Source of the DNA: Odiellus spinosus
Taxonomy: Eukaryota; Arthropoda; Arachnida; Opiliones; Phalangiidae
Direction of reading: 5' to 3'
DNA: 64,000 nt
NCBI GenBank assembly: GCA_963920705.1
Contig: OY987234.1
Span: forward strand, 4,433,351-4,497,350
Positions 56,278 through 64,000 of this stretch are shown here, in pieces. The notes under the pieces are model-generated. The model was not told the DNA's origin. It was given only the letters and a program-made list of their open reading frames with translations, and searched no databases. Both the position numbers and the translations under genes were made by a program. Position 1 is the stretch's first letter. Each line of letters opens with the position of its first letter.

Positions 56278-56415
56278 AACCCTGAATGGCATCTTCACCT
56301 TGACCGACTTTGTACGGTAGGTGAAACCCTTTTACAGGCGTTTCAACGAAAAATCGGAATAGTTGGTACAGATTATATTTTAAACTTCTGGAGAAAACCA
56401 AGACAACAGACTGTA
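56278..56415 (+). mobile_element. Dispersed repeat, copy 1 (ACCCTGAATGGCATCTTCAC)
   Basis: ACCCTGAATGGCATCTTCAC, GACTTTGTACGGTAGGTGAA, TTTTACAGGCG and GGTACAGATTATATTTTA also occur in order at 61012-61150. The GTGGAACAC...ACAGGCG words also appear in the non-coding flank of the 22-25 kb palindrome (about 22360 and 24880), so it may be a relict of that transposon family. Confidence 0.6.
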
Positions 56416-56934
56416 GTTATTTTGACACAATCGCGTATCCCAATCGATTTTAATCGATAAAATCAAACCAATATTTAAATCGCTCTGAATCGTTTTAAGG
56501 AATAGATGATATAATTTATTGGTTCAAATTTGAAAAACTGGTACATTTCCCCCAGAAACAGGTTTTATTTAAGGGCCATTTTTGTTGCTTCGAAGGTTGA
56601 GGAAAAGTATAGGATTTCCCATTTTATAGTAATATCTATTAATTTACGTTACTCTTCCAGGTTTTCCATGACCATTTTTTTTTTCGTGAATTTATTCTTA
56701 CGAGCGAGCTCTTGGCAATTTCCACTTTTTATTTGGCATAGTTTATCAATCAGGGTCAGGATAGTTTACTTAGAAAATGAGAGAAAAACACTGCAAATAT
56801 TTTCAGTTTATAAAAATTACGTTACAATTAATTGGTCAACCTATCATAAATAGATAACTGACACGTACCAAATATTTCATTTCTCCGACAATTTGGGCTC
56901 ATTTTCAAAATCCCTGATTTTTCCCTTCAGACCT

Positions 56935-57562
56935 TTGAGGTCAATTTCCAAATTTCCTATCTTTTCCTTGACCTTTTGGGCCAATTTCAAAATTTCGTCT
57001 CTTTTCCTTGACCTTTTAGGTGAATTTCCAAATTTCGTCTCCTTTCCATGACCTTTTGGGCCAATTTCCAAATTCCTTGACCTTTGGGCCAATTTCCAAA
57101 TTCCTTGACCTTTGGGCCAATTTCCAAATTCCTTGACCTTTGGGCCAATTTCCAAATTCCTTGACCTTTGGGCCAATTTCCAAATTCCTTGACCTTTGGG
57201 CCAATTTCCAAATTCCTTGACCTTTGGGCCAATTTCCAAATTCCTTGACCTTTGGGCCAATTTCCAAATTCCTTGACCTTTGGGCCAATTTCCAAATTCC
57301 TTGACCTTTGGGCCAATTTCCAAATTCCTTGACCTTTGGGCCAATTTCCAAATTCCTTGACCTTTGGGCCAATTTCCAAATTCCTTGACCTTTGGGCCAA
57401 TTTCCAAATTCCTTGACCTTTGGGCCAATTTCCAAATTCCTTGACCTTTGGGCCAATTTCCAAATTCCTTGACCTTTGGGCCAATTCTAAATTCCCTGAC
57501 CTTTTGGGCCAATTAACAAGTTCCCTGACATTTCCAGGTTTTCCAGGTCGTGTACGAACCCT
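56935..57562. repeat. 29-bp minisatellite (GGGCCAATTTCCAAATTCCT) with hAT-like end
   Basis: At least fifteen almost identical 29-bp units (TTGGGCCAATTTCCAAATTC, then CTTGACCTT) with diverged units at the left edge. It ends CCAGGTTTTCCAGGTCGTGT, then ACGAACCCTG. Because 29 is one less than a multiple of three and the unit has no stop on the minus strand, long repetitive frames appear in all minus frames; they are not genes. Confidence 0.95.
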
Positions 57563-57949
57563 GATATATTAAAGAAAGGTTTACCAAGTTCGGACTTTTC
57601 CAAGTTAGGGACTCCTACCATATATATAAGACATAAATCTTCTCTAATCTGTTCCTGCTTCTTCTACTATTATTTGAGATTAACATCGAATGCTCTCGAA
57701 TAAATGTTTACGTATTATAATGAAAAAGTATATTATACTTAAAAGTATAGCATAAAAACAATTTCTATTAAATTTTCCATTCCAATTTAATTATAGTTTC
57801 ACGGCGACATGCGTTTGAAAATTACTGAAATTCCTTTTCAAATACTTAAAACATAATCTTGCGTATATGCATATTGTAAAATACGTACACTCCATCTTAA
57901 GCTATTTTAATTAATGATACTGGAAGATTTTAAAAATATAATCGAAATA

Positions 57950-58135
57950 GAGAACGTTTTCCTAGGTAGTCTTTATCAGTTTTTTTATGGAAATATTTAA
58001 TCATAATAAAACCACTAAGCATAATTTTAAAGTTAATTGATCCTTCTCTAACAACTATTTTCTGTCCCTTGACACGAATCAGATAAAAGAACATTTTAAG
58101 AGTGCGAAGCAACCTCTTTTTTGTAAAATACTAAA
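57950..58135 (+). mobile_element. Repeat homologous to 50850-51060
   Basis: TTTTCCTAGGTAGTCTTTAT, TTTAATCATAATAAAACC, TTCTCTAACAACTATTTTCT and AGTGCGAAGCAACCTCTTTT follow in the same order as at 50850-51060. The 17-bp hairpin of that copy is reduced to one arm here. Confidence 0.65.
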
Positions 58136-58234
58136 ATATAATCTTTGTTTAACAATTTAGAAGCGATTGCTCCCGATAATACCTGTAGCTCATATTTTTG
58201 CCAATCTTTCGGACCGCAATAACGATAATTTCAG

Positions 58235-58540
58235 TTATCATTAGCGCGGGAGAAGGTTTAGATTTAAAATGAAAATTCGCGCCCTTTTTGAAAAACACCT
58301 ACGTTAAAAAATAAAAGTAGATTATTTTGTCAGTTCCAACAAAACCAAATACGCAAGCGTCACGCACATGACCAGTCCTCCAGTCTCTAGGTGGGGTGGA
58401 AAAGGGGGATGTGCTATGAAAGCCACGTATTATCCCCTACGACTCAGAGATGGCGCTACAATCAATCCACGGTTTGTCGACGACATAGAGGGTATATGGG
58501 AAGAGGCGCATCTTTATAGCATGCGTTTTAAGATCTCTGG
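58235..58540 (+). mobile_element. MITE family 1, right part
   Basis: AAATTCGCGCCCTTTTT, CAAATACGCAAGCGTCACGC, CTCTAGGTGGGGTGGAAAAG, GATGGCGCTACAATCAATCC and the right terminal GAAGAGGCGCATCTTTATAG. The left part is missing. Confidence 0.7.
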
Positions 58541-58549
58541 TTGTAATTT

Positions 58550-58675
58550 CCCCATCTTGTTTTTTCCCTGCGTTCGCAAAGCCCCACTAGAGTTTTCCAC
58601 CTCGAGTAACCTTTGTCACGAGGTAAAACCCATGAAAGCGGGCAAAGAAGAAAACAAGATGGCAAGTCAATAAGG
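58550..58675. repeat. Short imperfect inverted repeat
   Basis: CCCATCTTGTTTTTTCCC at the left and GAAGAAAACAAGATGGC at the right, with GTTTTCCACCTCG/CGAGGTAAAAC nearer the centre. Confidence 0.6.
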
Positions 58676-58799
58676 AAGCCACACCCCGAGAGCCCATTCT
58701 GACGCTGTTTTCACTATTAGCCGCTGCTTCTCAAAAACGGTATTTAAAATACGGTTTTTCAAATCCTCTTTTTCAATTCACGTTTATCAAATCCGCTTT

Positions 58800-59320
58800 T
58801 CAAATCACTTTTTTCAAATCGCAAGTTTTTCTATAGATTAGGTTTTTTGGAATTTTTAACGTTTTGTTTCGTGAAACTTAACCTTTTTATATTTTTCAGA
58901 TTTTTGTGAAACTTGACCTCCTCATATTGACCTTTCCAGATTAGGTTTTTTTCACATTTTTAAAGTTTGCTATTTGTGACTTGACCTTTGTCTTTTCCAG
59001 ATTATTTAGTTTTTATGATTTTTTGTGAAACTTCACCTTTTTCGTCCTTTTTCACATTCTGACCTTTCTAGATTAGGGTTTTTCTGATTTTTATTATTTA
59101 TTGTCAGATTTGACCTTTTTGTCTTTAGATGATTTTGTTTTATGAATGTTTGTGAAACTTTATCTTTCTTGTATTTGTCCAGATTTTTATGAGATTTGGC
59201 CCTTTTTTGCATTTTTCCCGATTTTTAGTGAAATTTGACCTTTTTTCTCCTTTCCGCGTACAGACTTTTTATACTTTTCCAGATCTGTTTCGCGAGACTT
59301 CACCTTTTTCCTTCATTATC
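58800..59320. repeat. Degenerate ~60-bp repeat (GTGAAACTTGACCTTTTT)
   Basis: The words TTTTCAGATTTTTGTGAAAC and TTGACCTTTTTCTC recur about eight times with irregular spacing; composition is strongly T-rich. Confidence 0.7.
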
Positions 59321-59329
59321 TCGTTCGCG

Positions 59330-60025
59330 ACGACTTGTTGGCTGTTTTCGAGTTTTCATTTCTGATTCTAGAACCAAGTACACTCATTAGCTGCCTCATT
59401 ATCTCGTTTGCTATGACGAAAATTTATCGTCATTTTTCGCTTCGTCTTTTCCACTACATACATACTACAGCCAAGTATAAAATAGTAGCCTACACCCCCT
59501 AGGGGGTTGTGACTAAAAGCAGCGTCTACCCAACTATATAGTGCGCGTCTCTCGGATTCGGCGACCGACGAATCTAAAAATAACTCAACTTCCTCCTCCT
59601 GTATATTTTCGGTGTTTTCATATTTGTAAATTACTCGAAACCTTTTTTTATTTTTTTTATTTTTCCCCCACAGTAAAACTTTAATATTACTTTTAGTCAC
59701 CGGCAGATATAACTTTGCCGTTGCTCTTCCCAGAAATCTAATAACTTAAATATATAAAATTGGATGAAAAAGATTCTTGTTATAATATAAAGGTACCGTG
59801 CGAGTTTACTAAAAATGCAAATTATTGAAAGATTATCCGAGGAATTCCTATTATTGCTTTTCCGTCAATTCGACTTAATTGAATTTAGAACGGGTCCTTG
59901 TTGATATTGAAAATTATTAATCTATATAGGGTTTAATAAGTTACTCCGGAAAAATATATTTAAAGTTCAATAGCAAAACGTTTTCAGACATACAGTATAA
60001 GCTATCGGATATTTCGTACGGGTGT
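59330..60025. other. Stretch with no recognised gene
   Basis: A 110-codon minus frame at 59368-59700 is rich in K, E and R and has no motif I recognise. No splice or paralogue evidence supports it. Confidence 0.4.
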
Positions 60026-60034
60026 ACTCAGCTA

Positions 60035-60715
60035 AAGCACTTTCCCAAAAGAGCGCAGTGTTGTTTTCCAATAAGGGCGCTTTCCCAAAAGAGCTCTTTC
60101 TCTAAAGAAGCGCTTTCTCTAAAAGAGCTCTTTCTCTAAAGAAGCGCTTTCTCTAAAAGAGCTCTTTCTCTAGAGAAGCGCTTTCTCTAAAAGAGCTCTT
60201 TCTCTAAAAGAGCTCTTTCTCTAAAAAAGCGCTTTCTCTAAAAGAGCTCTTTCTCTAAAAAAGCGCTTTCTCTAAAAGAGCTCTTTCTCTAAAAAAGCGC
60301 TTTCTCTAAAAGAGCTCTTTCTCTAAAAAAGCGCTTTCTCTAAAAGAGCTCTTTCTCTAAAAGAGCTCTTTCTCTAAAAGAGCTCTTTCTCTAAAAAAGC
60401 GCTTTCTCTAAAAGAGCTCTTTCTCTAAAAAAGCGCTTTCTCTTAAAGAGCTCTTTCTCTAAAAAAGCGCTTTCTCTTAAAGAGCTCTTTCTCTAAAAAA
60501 GCGCTTTCTCTTAAAGAGCTCTTTCTCTAAAAAAGCGCTTTCTCTTAAAGAGCTCTTTCTCTAAAAAAGCGCTTTCCCAAAGAGCACTTTCTCTAAAAAA
60601 GCGCTTTCTCAAAGAGCACTTTCTCTAAAAAAGCGCTTTCCCAAAGAGCACTTTCTCTAAAAAAGCGCTTTCCCAAAAGATCTCTTTCTCTAAAAGAGCG
60701 CTTTCCCAAAAAACA
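60035..60715. repeat. 17-bp minisatellite alternating GAGCTC and AGCGCT
   Basis: About forty subunits of 17 bp, mostly in 34-bp dimers: GAGCTCTTTCTCTAAAA then AAGCGCTTTCTCTAAAA. The six-base palindromes GAGCTC and AGCGCT alternate, and the rest of the unit is invariant. The two edges have more diverged units (TTTCCCAAAAGAGCGC, AGAGCACTTTCTC). Confidence 0.95.
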
Positions 60716-61011
60716 TTTAATAAAATCGCCGCTTCATAAAAAAAGAAGGCACTATACTATTAATCTAACCTAAAAATGTGATATACATATTAAATGAAAT
60801 GCTTCCTAACTGTTTCAGGAATCAGGAATGCCCTATATTAAACTACCCCACCCATTGAATGTATTTTGCAAACGACGCTTTCCCAAAAGACCGCTTTTCA
60901 AACAAAGAACGCTAATTTTACAAATAGGTAAAGAGCTCTTTAGGGAGGTGCTCTGAGGGTCACCCATTTCGTATGGCCAGCATACATCCGCGGAATCGGT
61001 GTGATCTTAGT

Positions 61012-61150
61012 AAAAACACCCTGAATGGCATCTTTACCCTGAACGACTTTGTACGGCAGGTGGAACACTTTTACAGGCGATTAACTATTATTTCGATATC
61101 CATCTAAAACTCACAATATTTGGTACAGAATATATTTTAGATTCTAGAGA
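61012..61150 (+). mobile_element. Dispersed repeat, copy 2 (CACCCTGAATGGCATCTTTA)
   Basis: CCCTGAATGGCATCTTTACC, GACTTTGTACGGCAGGTGGA, ACACTTTTACAGGCG and TTGGTACAGAATATATTTTA, as at 56278-56415. Confidence 0.6.
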
Positions 61151-61614
61151 AAACAGACAACAGAGAGTTACGTTTACACTAGGGCTCGGGTTTTGGATAA
61201 AATTATTTGCAGATATTTACGGTTATTTTTACTGTTTCAAAATTTCATACCTTTAAAAACAATTTTCTAAAAAATTACAACCGTTTTAACTAACGTTCCT
61301 GGTTAACCGTTTATCCATTGGACGATTAAAAATAGAATGAATAAAATTTTTGGTAAAATTTTGCTTCGAATTATTTTGAACAATACGGTGGCGGTCATCA
61401 ATGATTCGGACTAAAGTTGAAAATATAACCTTCTCTCCAATATCTTCAAAACTCTTTGAAAGTATCACGCTGTTCATGTAATAATGAAATAACAAACAAA
61501 CTTATCGGGAAGAAATATTTGACACAATAACTCGATGACGGATTCGAGAGCAAAACTAAAACATACTGGCATTAGCTATGGAAAATTTTCGCGTAGTCTT
61601 TACTTATCTTGAAA

Positions 61615-61975
61615 TTGCGCCCTCTATCGACGAATTCGAAATTGAAGAGGAACTTGGAGGGGCAGTGCGCCATTGGGGTTTACTCTTTAGTCGCCGATCT
61701 GATAAGAGATGTCGCTATCGTAGTTTCAATTCTGATTGGCTAAGCTATGACGAGAGAGACATACTATGCGGTAACCACTCCCATCGCGCTTCGAGACTCG
61801 ACACGTTTCCCATAGCAACGGGTGTAATACGTGGATAGGTACGAGAGCGAGAGATAGTGAGGCGCAGGTGCGCCATCTATTGTGATAATTCATCATTATA
61901 TTTGTAACCCAATGGCCGTAGCCCCTAGAAGTTGGTTTATGAGTACGGATATTTCCAATTCGTCAATGGTCATGA
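61615..61975 (+). mobile_element. Dispersed repeat family 2, second copy
   Basis: GAATTCGAAATTGAAGAGGA, TTCTGATTGGCTAAGCTATG, CCATAGCAACGG, TTGTAACCCAATGGCCGTAG and CAATTCGTCAATGG in the same order as at 12715-13135. A short plus frame over it is a chance frame. Confidence 0.65.
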
Positions 61976-62687
61976 CTAAACATGCAAAATCTTGACATGG
62001 GAAATAAGCAGATTAGTAGCTTCTCGTAGGAAGTGAAGGTCAGCTGACAGCGAAACAATATGGAAAAAGGCGAATTCTTCTTACATCTAGATGGTTGTTT
62101 TATAAAAAAAATATATATTGTTGAATTTTCTTTAGATTTGATGATTTATGATTTAAGTTATGATTGTGCAAATACGCTTTAGAAACAATATTGATCGTAT
62201 ATTTTAATAATTGCACCGTGAAAATAATTCTAAAAAGTTCTTTAATTTAATCGAAAACTCGCTTACGAGTCTGATAATTAATCAGGGATAAACCGGAATA
62301 AGCGGGTAATCGTGGATAATCGATTAATTTGGACTAAAACGCTCTATAAACAAACTTTAAAGGCTAGACGCGGATATGTGAATACAAATATATTACTTAT
62401 TTATAAATTTGCGCGATAACAGTTATATTGACGACTTTCTTTTCAAAATAATGGAAAATGGTTATTTTTTTATCTCAACCGTGGTACGATTATTATTTTT
62501 TGCACCGTCTTATATCAAAAGGTTAAATTTTATCCAAAGGCCGAGCCCTCAGTAACCGACAGTTGGTAAACATTATTTCATTTTCTTCTAGTAGCACCCT
62601 TCTCAGACCTTTATCTCATTCTGAAATCAATAAATTGATATGGTGCTCACGAAAACCTAGTTTACCACACCCTTGTTTAGACTATTT

Positions 62688-62714
62688 TCATATATATATA
62701 TATATATATATATC
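62688..62714. repeat. (TA)n microsatellite
   Basis: About twelve TA dinucleotides. Confidence 0.95.
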
Positions 62715-63169
62715 TGGATTTCTATGACCTTTTCCAATAAGCAAAATTGCTTTCAATAGAGGTAGATGCCGTTATTATCGATCGGGCTAGAAAATTAATA
62801 AGCATCAGAATTACGTGGGAATAAGTTGAAGAAGAGAATATTTTTAAGTAATATGGTTTTACGAAACTGTACAAAAATTGAGCAAACGGTTTTCTACCTT
62901 ATATACTTATTGTTATTTTTCAACGTGACTTTATTCTTTAAGTAATTCTTTTGGACGCAATTCACATAAAGATATGATATAGATATAGGTTATATTGGTA
63001 TAGATATAGGAATTCGTTGATACGTCAGAGGTTTCTATCTCTCACCTCGGTGTCATCACTCTTAGTGAGGGAGTTCCAGTATTCGCCCTTACAAACGCTA
63101 CCCCAGTAAGGGGGTTCCCTGTGTTCAGGCTTTCTTACCCCCTTGCCTCTTTGCTGTATGTTTCTTGGT

Positions 63170-63338
63170 GGTATATTGATATAAATATAGGTGATATAGA
63201 TGTAGATGTAGATGATATAGATATAGATATAGAAGATGTAGATGATATAGATATAAATGATATAGATATAGGTGATGTAGATATAAATGATATTGATAAA
63301 AGTGATAAAGATATAAATGATATAGATATAGATGTGGG

Positions 63339-63389
<51 letters not shown>

Positions 63390-63865
63390 TGATATAAATA
63401 TAAATGATATAAATATAGGTGATATAAATATAAATGATATAAATATAGGTGATATAAATATAAATGATATAAATATAGGTGATATAGATATAGGTGATGT
63501 AGATATAGGTGATGTAGATATAGGTGATGTAGATATAGGTGATGTAGATATAGGTGATGTAGATATAGGTGATGTAGATATAGGTGATGTAGATATAGGT
63601 GATTTAGATATAAATGATATAGATGTATGTGATATAGGTATAGGTGATGTAGATATAAATGATACGGATATAGGTCATGTAAATATATATAGGTGATATA
63701 GATATATCTGGTGTAAATATATATACATAGGTGATATAGATTTAGTTGCTATATAAAAATAGGAGCAATAGATAGTGTGATATAGATGATATTGATATAA
63801 ATATAGATTATATTGATTTAGATATGGATTATGTTGATAAAGATATAGGCAAAAGTCCATCACTT
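63170..63865. repeat. GATATAGATATAGGTGATGT minisatellite with (TA)n core
   Basis: Units of 12-15 bp (GATGTAGATATAGGT, GATATAAATATAAAT) run from about 63175 to 63715, with a (TA)n run at about 63340-63387 and diverged units out to about 63850. A 191-codon frame of D/I/G-rich repeats spans it, driven by the 3n unit length. It is best regarded as a repeat and not a gene. Confidence 0.95.
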
Positions 63866-63930
63866 AATTCCGTAAAAATAAACAACGCCCCAAAGCATAA
63901 TACTATAAAAGAGGGGCCCGGAAATGTTCA
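63848..63930 (+). mobile_element. Repeat family 4 copy
   Basis: GGCAAAAGTCCATCACTTAA, CCGTAAAAATAAACAACGCC and CATAATACTATAAAAGAGG, the same order as at 26997 and 38953. Confidence 0.6.
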
Positions 63931-64000
63931 CGATTTTTCGATATTTTACACGGAATTTGGACATCGTAGTTTGGAATTAACAATATATATACAGCTAATT

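Noticed and set aside
56877-57512. Long minus-strand frames of WKLAQRSRNLEIGPKVKEFG repeats
   Set aside because: They are translations of a 29-bp minisatellite with no stop in the minus frames; the same peptide appears in all frames and no flanking gene signal exists.
63121-63696. 191-codon plus frame rich in DIDIGDVDIGD
   Set aside because: Produced by a GATATAGATATAGGT minisatellite with unit length a multiple of three and a (TA)n core.

Overview
The window is AT-rich eukaryotic DNA and almost certainly comes from an arthropod. Three things say so: a chemosensory-type ionotropic receptor (IR, related to glutamate-gated channels) present as two spliced copies, the first coding exon of a TASK-type two-pore potassium channel, and a very high density of short inverted-repeat (MITE-like) elements, minisatellites and CCTAA-rich repeats. 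I cannot place the lineage further. There are no bacterial-style operons; genes are split by GT-AG introns and most open frames are chance or come from repeats.

Layout. 1-10.1 kb is repeat territory: a 31-bp minisatellite, an inverted-repeat element, a 2.2-kb tandem array (~101-bp unit), a foldback element with ~328-bp arms enclosing a 149-bp tandem array, and several MITEs. 10.4-16.0 kb holds IR copy A (five exons, 374 codons). 16.5-20.8 kb shows nothing I can name. 20.8-21.1 kb carries a perfect 97-bp-arm hairpin with a hammerhead-like core. 21.97-25.29 kb is a 3.3-kb palindrome made of two inverted copies of a DDE-type DNA transposon with a SWIM zinc finger; each copy has a different internal deletion. 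25.3-40.3 kb is again repeats, including a second foldback element. 40.3-50.1 kb holds IR copy B (the same five exons, 363 codons), whose introns have been invaded by a MULE fragment, a hAT-like MITE, another MITE and a broken Gypsy retrotransposon. 52.5-54.3 kb is the 5' end of the TASK channel gene, with an upstream ORF whose stop overlaps the channel start codon. The rest of the window lies in its first intron or beyond and is rich in tandem repeats (27-bp, 29-bp, 17-bp and 14-bp types).

The two IR copies have identical lengths for their first four exons, matching intron phases and no internal stops in either, so they look like a tandem duplication still under constraint. Comparing their introns dates the insertions: one MITE just after the last exon is shared, whereas an element with 38-bp terminal inverted repeats in copy A has a visible empty site in copy B.

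All assignments are by reading the sequence; no database search was run. Splice sites are inferred from GT/AG, phase agreement and conservation between the two IR copies.
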